DNA of 53,245 nt from positions 1-53,245 of the forward strand of contig JADLAZ010000209.1 in NCBI GenBank assembly GCA_020849725.1, given 5' to 3'. The DNA is from Chloroflexota bacterium (lineage in GTDB: Bacteria > Chloroflexota > Chloroflexia > Thermomicrobiales > JADLAZ01). The notes beneath the pieces are model-generated. The model saw only the letters and a list, made by a program, of their open reading frames with translations. It made no database searches and was not told the DNA's origin. Made by a program: the position numbers and the translations under genes. Every line of letters begins with the position of its first letter. Within the stretch, counting starts at the first letter, position 1. Below are positions 8,935 to 17,865 of the stretch, one piece after another.

Positions 8935-10179
8935 TCAGGCGCTGGCTGGCGGGCGTGTGTCCGCGTACCGGGCGAGCGCGAGCACGACCGGCGCGACGGC
9001 CAGCGCCACCGCTGCGCCCCAGAAGAACGGCGCACCACTGGCGGAACCACTGCCCGCGGCGATTGCGCCACTGAGGAGCGAGCCGGCGACGACACCGGCC
9101 GAATAGACGGCGTAGAAGATGCCAAAGGCGCGCCCACGCTCGGCGGCGGCGGTCGCCTCGGCGACGAGCGCGCTGGCGGCGGGAAAGAGCAGGCCGAAGC
9201 CGAAGCCGAACAGCGCCATGCCGCCAGCAACACCGATCATGTCGCCGGCCAGCCCCAGCGTGATCAGGCCGGCGGCGATCAGCACCAGGCCGGCGGCGAT
9301 CGGGCGAGTACGGCCGGCGCGGTCGCTGAGGCGATTGAGCGGACCGGCCATCACGCCCATGGCGACGAGCGCGTAGACCGAGAAGGCCAGGCCGGAGCGC
9401 GCCGCCGACTCGCCGCGGGCGACCAGCGCCTGCGGCAAGTGAGTGACCAGCATGCCCAGCCCAACGGTCAGCGCCAGCGCCGCCAGGCAGGCGACGAGCA
9501 GCCGCGGCGTAGTCGCGATCGTCCACAGCGGAACACTAGACGGCGCGGCCGGCATGAGCCGGCGTACCCCTGGCGCGGGTCGATCGCCCGGCGCCAGCCA
9601 GCGGAAGAGCGCGGCCGTGAGCAGCATCATCGCCGCGCCGCCGAGAAAGACGATCTCCGGCCCGAGCCGGTCGCGGGTGATGCCGGCCAGCGGTGGCCCG
9701 ACAATCGCTGCCACCGCAATCAACGCGCCGCTGACGCCCATGACGCGCGCCCGGCGGTCGGCTGTGGCCACGTCGCCGAGCAGCGCGAACGCGCCTGGCG
9801 TCAACACGGCCGTCGTCAACCCGTGAGCGGCGCGCACGACCAGCAGCGCTCCGGCGGTTGGGGCGAGCGCGTACGCGCCGAGCGCCGCGCTACTTAGCAG
9901 CAGGCCGGCGGCGACCGGCCCGGTGCGGCCCCAGCGGTCGAGCACCGGCCCGGCCAGCAAGTTGCCGACCAGGTTGGTGGCCGAGTAGACAGCGACGATC
10001 ACACCGACCAGGAGCGGGTCAGCGCCGAGCGTCGTCGCGTACGGCGCGACGACCGGGAACTGGATGAACAAGTCAAGGAAGGTGACGAGTACGACGAGCC
10101 GGGCCGCTAGCACGATCCGGCCCTGGCTGTGCGCCAGCGGGGTCGCCCCGACCACGGGAGCGATCGGTGGCCGGCTCAT
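8935..10179 (-). CDS. MFS transporter
   Basis: The 414-residue, highly hydrophobic protein has about 12 predicted membrane helices and the MFS signature between helices 2 and 3 (AGPVLDRWGRTGPVAAG). A matching half-repeat occurs after the central loop (AGPLNRLSDRAGRTRPIAAG). The pattern is that of drug/proton antiporter-type exporters at the inner membrane. It follows another MFS exporter on the same strand by about 56 bp, probably in one operon with 3-hydroxyacyl-CoA dehydrogenase and RidA. The start has only a weak Shine-Dalgarno. Substrate unknown. Confidence 0.85.
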   Translation of the reverse strand: MSRPPIAPVVGATPLAHSQGRIVLAARLVVLVTFLDLFIQFPVVAPYATTLGADPLLVGVIVAVYSATNLVGNLLAGPVLDRWGRTGPVAAGLLLSSAALGAYALAPTAGALLVVRAAHGLTTAVLTPGAFALLGDVATADRRARVMGVSGALIAVAAIVGPPLAGITRDRLGPEIVFLGGAAMMLLTAALFRWLAPGDRPAPGVRRLMPAAPSSVPLWTIATTPRLLVACLAALALTVGLGMLVTHLPQALVARGESAARSGLAFSVYALVAMGVMAGPLNRLSDRAGRTRPIAAGLVLIAAGLITLGLAGDMIGVAGGMALFGFGFGLLFPAASALVAEATAAAERGRAFGIFYAVYSAGVVAGSLLSGAIAAGSGSASGAPFFWGAAVALAVAPVVLALARYADTRPPASA

Positions 10180-10235
10180 CGGAGGCCGTCCCGGCTGTGT
10201 GGTCGTTGGTCGCGCGCATGACCATCCATCTCGAG

Positions 10236-11423
10236 TTACCTTGACCTTTCCGTCTCGATCGCCGGCGCGTTGGCCGGCTGCCGGACGCCAGTGAGAAGGA
10301 TGGCTACCGCCAGCCCCAGCAGCGCGCCGCCGAGGTATGGCAAGAGCGCCTGGATGTCAAACAGCCAGCCGGCGAGCAGCGGCCCGATTGCGCGGGCAGC
10401 GGCGGCGACGGACTGGCCTAGTCCGAGCGCGCCGCCCTGCTCGTCGACATCGCTTTCGCGTGACAGCAGCGTCGGCAGCGTCGGCGTGGCCAGGCCGTGG
10501 CCGACAGCGAGTCCCGTCAGCGCCACCAGCGCCGTTGGCAGGCTTGGCGCGATCGCCAGCGCCGCCAGGCCAGCGCCGATCGCGCCAGCGCCCGCAACCG
10601 CCAGGGCCCGCTCGCCGTAGCGCCGGGCCAGTCGGCCGACCAGGCCGCCCTGAACGATGACCGCGATGATGCCGACGTAGGTCAACACCAGCCCGAAGCC
10701 GCGTGTGTCGAGTCCGAAGCGCTGCTGGCCGAGCAGCGCGAAGGTCGTCTCCATGCTGACGAAGGCCAGCGTCGTCAGGAAGATGCCGGCCAGGATGCGG
10801 CTGACCGATGGATGCCGCAGCGCGTCGAGGAAGTTGGCCCAGGTCGATCGCGCGCGCGTCGCAGTGCGCCGCTCGGCCGGCCGCGATTCGGTCAGCGCGA
10901 CCAGGCCGAAGACGAGGTTCGCCGCAGCCAGGCCGGCGGCGACGAAGGCGGCCGTGCCAAAGCCGGCCGGACTAAGCAGCGCGCCGAGCGCCGGCCCCAG
11001 CACGAATCCGAGACCGATGGCCGCGCCGAGCAGCCCCATGGCGCGGGCGCGATCCGTCGGGGCGGTGACGTCGGCGATGTAGGCCTGGGCGGCTGAGATG
11101 CTGCCGCCGAACAACCCGGCTAGCGTGCGCGCCGCCAGCAGCACCGGCAGGTTGGTTGCCAGGCCAGTGACGAGCAGCGATACGGCCGATCCGGCCAGGC
11201 TCAGCAGGATGATCGGCCGCCGGCCGACGCGGTCGCTCAGCCGGCCCAGCACCGGCGCGCTGAGAAACTGGGCCGCCGAGTACGCTGTCAGCAGCGCGCC
11301 GACCCAGACGCCGGTGGCCCCGAACGCGGTGGCGTAGTATGGCAGCGCCGGCAGGATGATGCCAAAACCGAGCAGATCGATGAAGACGGTCACATAGACA
11401 ACGAGCAGGGGAGAGCGCTTCAT
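10236..11423 (-). CDS. MFS transporter, TetA/multidrug-resistance type
   Basis: The 395-residue membrane protein opens with VYVTVFIDLLGFGIILPALPYY and has the GRLSDRVGRRPIILLSLAG loop and the AYIADVT segment typical of the TetA/TCR family of MFS drug:H+ antiporters. Twelve helices are expected. It starts 28 bp after the 3-hydroxyacyl-CoA dehydrogenase stop and is followed by a second MFS gene. Family confident; drug specificity cannot be read from sequence. Confidence 0.87.
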   Translation of the reverse strand: MKRSPLLVVYVTVFIDLLGFGIILPALPYYATAFGATGVWVGALLTAYSAAQFLSAPVLGRLSDRVGRRPIILLSLAGSAVSLLVTGLATNLPVLLAARTLAGLFGGSISAAQAYIADVTAPTDRARAMGLLGAAIGLGFVLGPALGALLSPAGFGTAAFVAAGLAAANLVFGLVALTESRPAERRTATRARSTWANFLDALRHPSVSRILAGIFLTTLAFVSMETTFALLGQQRFGLDTRGFGLVLTYVGIIAVIVQGGLVGRLARRYGERALAVAGAGAIGAGLAALAIAPSLPTALVALTGLAVGHGLATPTLPTLLSRESDVDEQGGALGLGQSVAAAARAIGPLLAGWLFDIQALLPYLGGALLGLAVAILLTGVRQPANAPAIETERSR

Positions 11424-11451
11424 GGCTGGCGGCCTCGTCGTGCCGGCTGGC

Positions 11452-12414
11452 TCATCGACCGGCCGCCGGCCGGTCCGGTGGGTTCGTCAGATGCAGCACC
11501 GCCTGGACGACGGCATCGCGCAGCCCTCGTTGCCGGTCGGCCTCGCCCGGCGGCCAGGCGTAGAAGCCTTGAGCGGTCGTCACGCCCTCGTCGCCGGCGG
11601 CGGCGCGCTCGGTCAGCGCCGGGCCGGGCGCAGCGGCGTTCGACAGATGCGGAAAGATCGTTCGAGCGGCGGCGGCGAAGAGGCTGGTGTTGCCGAAGTC
11701 CATGATCCGGAAGCAGCCGAGCGCCGCCCAGCGCGGCGCCAGGCTGTAGCGCAGGACATCGTCGACCTCAGCCGGCTGGAGCAGCCCCTCGTCAACCAAC
11801 GCCAGGCACTCGCGCACCATCGCCATCTGCAACCGGTTGGCGGCGAAACCGGGTGTGTAACGCGGCACGACGACCGGGCGTTTGCCGAGCGCCGTGAGCT
11901 GAGCGACGACCTTGGCGACGGCGGCATCGCTGGTGTGCCGGCCGCGAACGACCTCGACCAGCGGCAGCAGTGTCGGTGGGTTGAACCAGTGCGTGACCAG
12001 CACCTGCTCGGCCCGCGTTGTGGCCGCCGCCACGTCATCGGGGCCAAGCGCACTGCTGTTGGTCGCCAGGATCGCCGTCGGCGGCGCGAGCTGGTCGAGT
12101 TGGCGGAAGACCGCCTGTTTGATGGCCAGGTCCTCGCTGACCGCCTCAACGATGAAGCCGCTGTTGGCGACCGCCGCTGCCAGGTCGGTCGTCGGCGCGA
12201 TGCGGCCGATAGCGGCCGCCAGTGCCGCCGGCGCGACAACACAGGCGGCGAGCAGCGGCGCGGCCGTGTCGCGCGCGCGACCGGTGGCGCTGTTGACGCG
12301 ACGCGGGTCGGTGTCGTAGAGGCCGACCGGGTGACCGCCGAGAGCGTAGACGAGGGCTAGCGCGTGACCCATCAGGCCGGCGCCGATGACACTCACTCGC
12401 TCAGGCGCGGCCAT
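11452..12414 (-). CDS. 3-hydroxyacyl-CoA dehydrogenase family protein
   Basis: The 320-residue protein begins with a Rossmann NAD-binding fold (VSVIGAGLMGHALALVYALGG, GxGxxG near residue 10) and carries the family segments AILATNSSAL and VTHWFNPPTLLPLVEVVRG, plus a C-terminal 3HCDH domain (FAANRLQMAMVRECLALVDEG). It resembles stand-alone HbdA-like enzymes or L-gulonate/carnitine dehydrogenase relatives and would oxidise a 3-hydroxy acid or acyl-CoA using NAD+. The start at ATG 12414 lies inside the end of the RidA gene (14-bp overlap), indicating translational coupling; the frame continues upstream but the fold begins here. Confidence 0.88.
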   Translation of the reverse strand: MAAPERVSVIGAGLMGHALALVYALGGHPVGLYDTDPRRVNSATGRARDTAAPLLAACVVAPAALAAAIGRIAPTTDLAAAVANSGFIVEAVSEDLAIKQAVFRQLDQLAPPTAILATNSSALGPDDVAAATTRAEQVLVTHWFNPPTLLPLVEVVRGRHTSDAAVAKVVAQLTALGKRPVVVPRYTPGFAANRLQMAMVRECLALVDEGLLQPAEVDDVLRYSLAPRWAALGCFRIMDFGNTSLFAAAARTIFPHLSNAAAPGPALTERAAAGDEGVTTAQGFYAWPPGEADRQRGLRDAVVQAVLHLTNPPDRPAAGR

Positions 12415-12805
12415 GGGTGACCTCCGCGCCATCGCCCGCCAGCGCGATGCAGGCGAACGCGACTTTGGCCGTCGTCGGCACGCCGAAGCGGGCGGTGTGA
12501 CGCGCCGGCAGGCCATTAGGGAAGAACGTGACGTACTCGGCGTTGATCTCGTTGTAGTCGGCCGGGTCCATGATGAGCAGCGTCACCTGCACGACCCGGT
12601 CGAGCGACGAGCCGGCGGCGTGCAGGATGCGCTCGATATTCTCCATCGCCCAGCGCGTTTGCTGAGCAGCCGTGCCCGCGCGGGGCGTGCCGCCGATATC
12701 GTTGCCCGCGCCGGTGCCGGAGACGAACACCAGGCCCGCCGCGCGCGTCGCGCGCGAGAAGGCGCCTGGCGCTGGTGCGTCCGGCGGATTGAAGCGCTCG
12801 ATCAT
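12401..12805 (-). CDS. RidA family protein (Rid/YjgF/UK114)
   Basis: The 134-residue protein matches the Rid family: GLVFVSGTGAGNDIGG near the N-terminus and a C-terminal PARHTARFGVP segment. The conserved arginine of canonical RidA (P-A-R-x-x-x) is present. RidA proteins hydrolyse reactive imine/enamine intermediates; other family members have catabolic roles. The start at ATG 12805 has a good AAGGAAA site; an in-frame ATG 21 codons upstream lacks support. It overlaps the downstream dehydrogenase gene by 14 bp. Confidence 0.88.
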   Translation of the reverse strand: MIERFNPPDAPAPGAFSRATRAAGLVFVSGTGAGNDIGGTPRAGTAAQQTRWAMENIERILHAAGSSLDRVVQVTLLIMDPADYNEINAEYVTFFPNGLPARHTARFGVPTTAKVAFACIALAGDGAEVTHGRA

Positions 12806-12878
12806 CGGGGTTTCCTTCGCGAATGGGGCGTGGGGCTCGATTTCAGGGACACGACCCCCACTCATCACACTTCACTCG

Positions 12879-13358
12879 TTAGAGACGATCGTCGGCGATC
12901 AGTGACAGCAGCATGTCCTCGTCGAGTTTCCAGCGCAGGATGTGCTCGCCATCCGCGAACGACAGCACGACCGGGCCACCGTCGATCCAGGCATCGATGA
13001 CAGGGCTCGGCCGACCCCAACTGGCCGGGTAGCGCAGCCGCTCCTCGTCGATGTCGTCGGGCAGGAGCCACAGGCCCAGGTTGCCGTCGTCATCTGGCTC
13101 CTCGCGCGCCCGCGGGTCATCGTCGGCCACAATCTCCACCACCACATCCTGATCATCGGGCAAACGCCAGCACAGCAGGTGTGGCATATCGACAAATGAC
13201 ATCAGCAGCAGATCGCCGCGCTCGGCGCTGGCGAGAAGCTGGGCTGGTCCCCAGGCGCGCGGCACGACAATGCGCTGGATCAGGGCCGCCGTGGTGACGG
13301 CCACCTCCTCGACCGCGCGCGCGCTGCCCTCGTCCTCGCTCTCAATTTCGTCAACCAT
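12879..13358 (-). CDS. acidic protein of unknown function with internal duplication
   Basis: No family is recognised. The 159-residue, Asp/Glu-rich protein consists of two similar halves: residues ~33-80 (PRAWG..., SFVDMPHLLCWRL, IVADD) and ~111-156 (PASWG..., SFADGEHILRWKL, LIADD), a ~78-residue period. No signal peptide or membrane segment is seen, so it is probably a soluble cytoplasmic protein. The ATG follows AGAGGAGTAGGGC, a good ribosome binding site. It lies 73 bp upstream of RidA on the same strand, possibly the first gene of that operon. Confidence 0.7.
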   Translation of the reverse strand: MVDEIESEDEGSARAVEEVAVTTAALIQRIVVPRAWGPAQLLASAERGDLLLMSFVDMPHLLCWRLPDDQDVVVEIVADDDPRAREEPDDDGNLGLWLLPDDIDEERLRYPASWGRPSPVIDAWIDGGPVVLSFADGEHILRWKLDEDMLLSLIADDRL

Positions 13359-13442
13359 GCCCTACTCCTCTGTGCCGCCGCGCCGGTCCGCGCACCGCGC
13401 AGTCTACCCGCTCGACGGCATGGACGGAAGGCTCGCGCCGGG

Positions 13443-15149
13443 CTAGCGGACGGCCCGACGCGCTGGATTGAGGTGGACCGGCGCTGGTCGCTCATCGGTG
13501 TCGAGCCAGCCGCGCTGCTGCAGTGTTTCGACACCGATGCGGGCGAGGTAAACCGGGCTGGCGGTGTCGCCGGTGACGATTTGCATGAGTTGCCCGCGTT
13601 GCGTGTACTGGGTCCGCTGGACGCTGCCGTCGGGCAGCATTTCATCGATCGTGTTGGTGCGCGGAAAGCCAAGCGCCGCCACGCCACCGGCGGCCTCCCA
13701 GCGGGCCAGGAACGGGCCGCGCAGCATCTGGCCGGTCTCGGGGAAGTAGCGGCCATCCTCGGGCGCGACCGATGGGCCGGCTTGAGTGACGGCATGCAAC
13801 GGCTGACCGACGCCATCGAGCCAGCCACGAGCCTGCAGTGCCTCATCGCCCAGCAGGCCGAGCGTGACGGTTCCCGGGCGCCGCCACTCCAGCCGACCCC
13901 GCTCGAAGTACTGGACCAGGGCCGAGTCGCCGGCCGTTCGTTGCTCCCAGAACGGTCGCGTCAGCGGCAGGCCGAGATCACCGGCGCGAGGTGACCATGC
14001 AGCGAGGAACACCGGAGCGACCAGTTGGCCGGTAGCCGCCGCGCCCAGGTCGGGCGCCCGCGGTGGCGCTGGCCGGTGAAAGTCGCGAAAGGCGCTGTAG
14101 TATGGCTCTTTCGGCTCGAAACGTGTCGTCCGATCGATCGGCCCGACGCCGACGACATCCGGCACCGTGCGCATCAGGCCGAATTGCTCCCTCTCCCAGT
14201 CGTGAAGCATGTGCAGGTGCGCCATTTCGATGTAGTCGCGGCTGAGCAGCCAGGTTAGCGCCTCGCGCAGCGCGGTCGCCTGCGCCTCCGGGGCGACGTC
14301 CCAACCGTACTCCGTGATCCAGAGTGGCTTGTGGCGATCGCCGTGAGTCACCATCTCCCGGCGCAACTGCATCACTGCCGCGTAGCGCAGGGTGAGTTCC
14401 TCGCCATCGGCGTCGCGCACCCGGTGCGTGTTGTAGGGGTGGAAGGCAACTGCGTCCCAGGGTCGATGGCCGGGGCCAAGCGTCTGGTCCACTTCGGCGT
14501 ACAGCCAGCCGATATAGTCCCAGCCGGCCAGCGTGGCGGCGGCAACTTGGATGGCGGGGTCGACCTCCTTGGCGATCGCATAGAAGCGGGTTAGCAGGAG
14601 CAGGTAGTCGGCGGCATTTTGGCCCAGATGTACCCACTGCTCCGGCTCGTTCCAGAATTCCCAGTGCCGGATGAAGGGATAGCGCGTGAGCGTCGCGCGG
14701 GCGGCACGATCGAAGGCCGGGCGATGCTCCGGGCGCAAGTCGCAGGCGGCTGGCTCCTGTGTGGGGATGCCACACGCCGCCGGATCGCTCGCGGCCCAGG
14801 GCGGCACGGTCACGAACACGCCGACTATAGTGAAGCGCTCATCGACCAGTCGGCCCAGCACTCGGTCGTAGCGATCCCATTGGTAGACACCGGGAGTTGG
14901 CTCGATGACCTTCCAGTCGATCGAGAGGCGGACGCTGGTGATGCCCAGATCGCGATAGGCGGCCACGAAGGTGTCCAGGTGGTCGTCGAGCCACCAGGCG
15001 TGGCCGGCGATCCCGAACAGCAGCTCCCGATCGCGGATCGGGGGCGACGCAGCCGCTGCCGGCATCGCCCCACTCAGGCAGGACGTGCCGATCAGGATCG
15101 CGATCAGCCAGTGGATCAGCGCCGCCGAGCGGCCTGTGCGCACTATCAT
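13443..15149 (-). CDS. secreted glycoside hydrolase (GH-A clan, GH39/GH5-like) with C-terminal LGFP-like repeats
   Basis: The 568-residue protein has a signal peptide (helix LIHWLIAILIGTSCL, cleavage near AAAA-S, ~residue 35) and a TIM-barrel glycosidase domain to ~355. The acid/base is likely E168 in HWEFWNEPE and the nucleophile E280 in LWITEYGW, the spacing of clan GH-A retaining enzymes; the overall look is GH39-like. The tail (~380-550) has two imperfect repeats around QYFERGRLEW and YFPETGQMLRGPF, related to the repeats in the GH18-like gene at 17866. It should act outside the membrane on a polysaccharide. ATG 15149 abuts its GAGGA site; GTG 15143 is a better-spaced alternative. Confidence 0.8.
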   Translation of the reverse strand: MIVRTGRSAALIHWLIAILIGTSCLSGAMPAAAASPPIRDRELLFGIAGHAWWLDDHLDTFVAAYRDLGITSVRLSIDWKVIEPTPGVYQWDRYDRVLGRLVDERFTIVGVFVTVPPWAASDPAACGIPTQEPAACDLRPEHRPAFDRAARATLTRYPFIRHWEFWNEPEQWVHLGQNAADYLLLLTRFYAIAKEVDPAIQVAAATLAGWDYIGWLYAEVDQTLGPGHRPWDAVAFHPYNTHRVRDADGEELTLRYAAVMQLRREMVTHGDRHKPLWITEYGWDVAPEAQATALREALTWLLSRDYIEMAHLHMLHDWEREQFGLMRTVPDVVGVGPIDRTTRFEPKEPYYSAFRDFHRPAPPRAPDLGAAATGQLVAPVFLAAWSPRAGDLGLPLTRPFWEQRTAGDSALVQYFERGRLEWRRPGTVTLGLLGDEALQARGWLDGVGQPLHAVTQAGPSVAPEDGRYFPETGQMLRGPFLARWEAAGGVAALGFPRTNTIDEMLPDGSVQRTQYTQRGQLMQIVTGDTASPVYLARIGVETLQQRGWLDTDERPAPVHLNPARRAVR

Positions 15150-15289
15150 TCCTCAGCCGCAACCGGTTCGTCGTGGCAAGTGTAACGCATCGGCGGCGGG
15201 CTGGTGGCCGGGCGGTCGTCGCTGTGGCATAGTGGCGTCATGGGATCAGGGCGGCCAGATCGTTGACCAGCGAGGAGAGCGAGACGTTG

Positions 15290-15661
15290 GTGCGGGCGAC
15301 AGGGCTATTCCATGCGACATTGCCGGTTTGGGACCTCGAGCGAGCCGAGACATTCTACCGCGATCTGCTGAGTATTCAGCGCCACGCGACGCCAAGCTAT
15401 TTTCCCAACTCTGTCGTCTTTCTGGACCTTGGCAATACCATGCTTCATCTGGTGCGCTACGGGGACGATATCCCGCGGCCTGACCCACGCTCCACGCACG
15501 TCGCCATCGAAGTGGACAGCATCGAGGCCGCGTTCGCGCTGGTGCGCGCGTGGCAACTGACGCTCCTGACCGAGGGCATTGTCACGCGACCTGATGGCAT
15601 GCGTTGCTTCTACTTTCTAGATCTTGATAACAACCGGATCGAGCTGACGCAGCAGGCCTGA
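15290..15661 (+). CDS. VOC (glyoxalase/bleomycin-resistance) family protein
   Basis: The ~123-residue protein has a beta-alpha-beta-beta-beta pattern: FHATLPVWDLERAETFYRDLL at the start, THVAIEVDS in the middle, and FYFLDLDNNRIELTQ at the end, where the glutamate and the early histidine are typical metal ligands. A single protomer of this size dimerises to form the active site. The start is uncertain: GAGGAGAG at 15272-15279 favours TTG 15287 or GTG 15290 over TTG 15263. It is followed 28 bp later by a DUF503 gene. Substrate unknown. Confidence 0.8.
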   Translation: MRATGLFHATLPVWDLERAETFYRDLLSIQRHATPSYFPNSVVFLDLGNTMLHLVRYGDDIPRPDPRSTHVAIEVDSIEAAFALVRAWQLTLLTEGIVTRPDGMRCFYFLDLDNNRIELTQQA

Positions 15662-15688
15662 CTGGCTGTGACAGGTGAGAGTGGAGCG

Positions 15689-15985
15689 ATGGTCGTCGGG
15701 ACGTGTCGCATCTCGGTGGAGTGGCCGGAAAGCTTCTCGCTCAAGGAGAAGCGCGGTCCGTTGCGTGCTATCACCAGCCGGCTGCGAACCACCTTCAACG
15801 CCGCCATCGCCGAGGTGGGCGATCAGGATGCCTGGACGTCGTCGGTGCTGGGTGTGGCGGTCGTCAGCAGCGACGCGCGGCACGCCAACGAGATGCTCAG
15901 CAAGATCGTCGACTTCGTCGACAACAACCTGGCCGAGGGCGTGTTGACCGGCTACGAGATTGAGCTGGTGCACCTCGATGGCTGA
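15689..15985 (+). CDS. DUF503 family protein (YlxP-like)
   Basis: The 98-residue protein matches DUF503/YlxP: an N-terminal strand (VGTCRISVEWP), the conserved SFSLKEKR motif followed by a helix (AITSRLRTTFNAAIAEV), then VLGVAVVSSDARHANEML and a final helix-strand. In Firmicutes ylxP usually sits next to rbfA in the nusA-infB cluster; no ribosome-maturation genes are beside it here. ATG 15689 is chosen because the family begins M-V-V-G. Confidence 0.85.
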   Translation: MVVGTCRISVEWPESFSLKEKRGPLRAITSRLRTTFNAAIAEVGDQDAWTSSVLGVAVVSSDARHANEMLSKIVDFVDNNLAEGVLTGYEIELVHLDG

Positions 15986-16054
15986 GGGAATGGTGGATCG
16001 GTGATCGTGGGCGGCCATCGACTCAGCGGTGGGACGCGCGACGAGGAGACAGGC

Positions 16055-17119
16055 ATGGACCGGGTGCGCGTGGCGGTGCTGGGGCTGGGCTGGCCGGGGC
16101 AGCGGCACCTGGAGGCCTATCTGAAGCAGTCCGATGTTGAGGTCGTGGTCATCGCTGATGCCAACCCGGCGCTGCTGGCCCAGACGCTGGCCGCCTCGGG
16201 CGTGCGCCGGGGCTGCGCCAGCTACGAGGAGGCGCTGGCGCTGGCGGACGTGGACGCGGTGAGCATCTGCCTGCCCAATGCGCTGCACGCGCCGGCGGCC
16301 ATCGCCGCGCTCGAGGCCGGCCGCCACGTGCTGTGCGAGAAGCCGCTGGCGCGGACGGTGGCGGAGGGTGAGCAGATCGCCGCCGCCGTGGCGCGCTCGG
16401 GCCGCGTCTTCATGATGGCGCTCCCCAACCGGTTCCGGCCGGAGAACCTGGCGCTCAAGCGGCTGGTCGACACTGGCGGCCTGGGTGAGATCTACTATGC
16501 CCGCGCCGGCTGGCTGCGGCGCGTCTGGAACCCGATCGTCCGCGGCTGGTTCATCCAGCGCGAGTTGTCCGGGGGCGGCCCACTCATCGACCTGGGCGTC
16601 CACATGCTGGACCTGGCGCTCTGGTACATGGGTAATCCAGCGCCGGCGGCGGTCAGCGGTGTCGCCTGCGCGCCGTTCCGCGAGCGCGTCGCCGCCCGGG
16701 TCGGACCGATCGACACCGAGGACTTCGCCAGCGCGCTGGTGCGGCTCAGCGACGGTCGCGCCGTGGCGATTGAGGCCAGTTGGGTCGGTCACACCGAGCA
16801 TCAGGACCACGTGTTCTGCGCGCTGCTCGGCGATCGGGGCGGCGCGAACGTCGAGCGGTTCGCCGGCCAGACCTCGCTCAAGGTATTCACTGAACCGGTT
16901 GAGAGCCTGCCACTGACGGCGACCCCGGTCGGGCTGCTCGACGGCACGGCGTCGACGCTGGCATCGTTCGCGGCCGAAGTGCGGCACTTCGTCGACTGCG
17001 TGCGCGAGGGATGGACGCCGTCGGCGCCGGTCCAGCATGGGTTAGATATCCTGCGCATCCTCGACGCGACCTACCGGTCGGCGGCGCTCGGTCGCGAGGT
17101 CATCATCGACGGCGGCTGA
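16055..17119 (+). CDS. Gfo/Idh/MocA family oxidoreductase
   Basis: The 354-residue protein has an N-terminal Rossmann fold (VRVAVLGLGWPGQRHLEAY), the family motif HVLCEKPLARTVAEGEQI with the catalytic-region lysine in E-K-P, and a C-terminal substrate domain (GGGPLIDLGVHMLDLALWYMG), where the conserved D/H pair normally lines the active site. Such enzymes are NAD(P)-dependent sugar or inositol dehydrogenases. GAGGAGACAGG before ATG 16055 fixes the start; the frame extends 18 codons upstream. Substrate not predictable. Confidence 0.9.
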   Translation: MDRVRVAVLGLGWPGQRHLEAYLKQSDVEVVVIADANPALLAQTLAASGVRRGCASYEEALALADVDAVSICLPNALHAPAAIAALEAGRHVLCEKPLARTVAEGEQIAAAVARSGRVFMMALPNRFRPENLALKRLVDTGGLGEIYYARAGWLRRVWNPIVRGWFIQRELSGGGPLIDLGVHMLDLALWYMGNPAPAAVSGVACAPFRERVAARVGPIDTEDFASALVRLSDGRAVAIEASWVGHTEHQDHVFCALLGDRGGANVERFAGQTSLKVFTEPVESLPLTATPVGLLDGTASTLASFAAEVRHFVDCVREGWTPSAPVQHGLDILRILDATYRSAALGREVIIDGG

Positions 17120-17175
17120 AGCCCAGAGTGGGTATGATGGGAATAGACGCTGGGCGGTCTGCCGGAGTAGCAGCG

Positions 17176-17484
17176 ATGAGGGCAACGCTGATGCAGCGCT
17201 GGTTGTCAGGATGGCTGGCGAGGGTGGTGGTGGCCATGACGCTGGCGCTGCTGGCGCCGCCACCGGTGCTGGCGCACATCCTGTTTCGCGACGGCGAGCA
17301 GGGTGACATGCTCGAGGACGTGGCGATCAACTTTGCCGTGCCGGTGCTGGTGCTGCTGGTTGGCGCCGTGGCAGGCATGGTGCTGGCGAAGTGGCTTGGC
17401 CGCACCAACCGCGCGATGGCCGAGGACGACGCGGCGGACGAGGCTGACTCTGGCGAGCCAGGCGTCGCGCTGCGCGATTCCTGA
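17176..17484 (+). CDS. small membrane protein of unknown function
   Basis: No family is recognised. The ~102-residue protein has an N-terminal hydrophobic segment after LMQRWLSGW (signal or anchor), a short extracytoplasmic stretch (HILFRDGEQGDMLED), a second clear membrane helix (VPVLVLLVGAVAGMVLA), and an acidic cytoplasmic tail. GGAG at 17164 is well spaced to ATG 17176; ATGs at 17134 and 17137 are possible longer starts. It stands just upstream of a decayed potassium-channel gene; whether they were functionally linked is unknown. Confidence 0.55.
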   Translation: MRATLMQRWLSGWLARVVVAMTLALLAPPPVLAHILFRDGEQGDMLEDVAINFAVPVLVLLVGAVAGMVLAKWLGRTNRAMAEDDAADEADSGEPGVALRDS

Positions 17485-17508
17485 TCTGGGCCCGAGCAGT
17501 CCCCGGTG

Positions 17509-17865
17509 GTGACGCCGGACGAACAACCAACCGATGCCCGGGGCGTGACCATGAGCGCGCCGATCGCCGCGTGGTCACTCGACGGGAAAGCGGTCGATGG
17601 GGCACGACGGTGGCTGGCAGTGACGCTAGTGAGCATCAGCCTCCTCCTGGTCGGCATGGTCGGGCTGGTGGCGCTTGAAGGCTAGCTGCCGCCTGATGCG
17701 TTGTACATGATGGTGACGACGGTCGCGACGGTGGGCTACGACGAGATCAGGCCGCTGTCGATGGCCGGCTGAGCCTTCAGCGTGGTGCTGATCGGGATGC
17801 TGAGCGAGGATCAGGTGGCGCCGGGTGCTGGGGCAGAGTTGCGGCGCGGTCGCTACACGGAGGGG
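17509..17865 (+). pseudogene. decayed two-helix potassium-channel gene with two in-frame stops
   Basis: Read in one frame from GTG 17509 or ATG 17551, the sequence gives a membrane helix (VTLVSISLLLVGMVGLVALEG), a TAG at 17683-17685, then the pore helix and filter (MMVTTVATVGYDEIRPLS), a TGA at 17770-17772, and AFSVVLIGML. In functional channels these positions would read ...LEGW..., TVGYGE and AGRAF. The TAG is one base from TGG (Trp), the TGA one base from CGA (Arg), and the filter GYG has become GYD. The second transmembrane helix and RCK domains expected downstream are gone; the frame runs into the next gene's region. Confidence 0.75.

Noticed and set aside
17782..17865. N-terminal extension of the GH18-like gene
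   Set aside because: These codons are the in-frame remnant of the channel pseudogene; the signal peptide begins at 17866.
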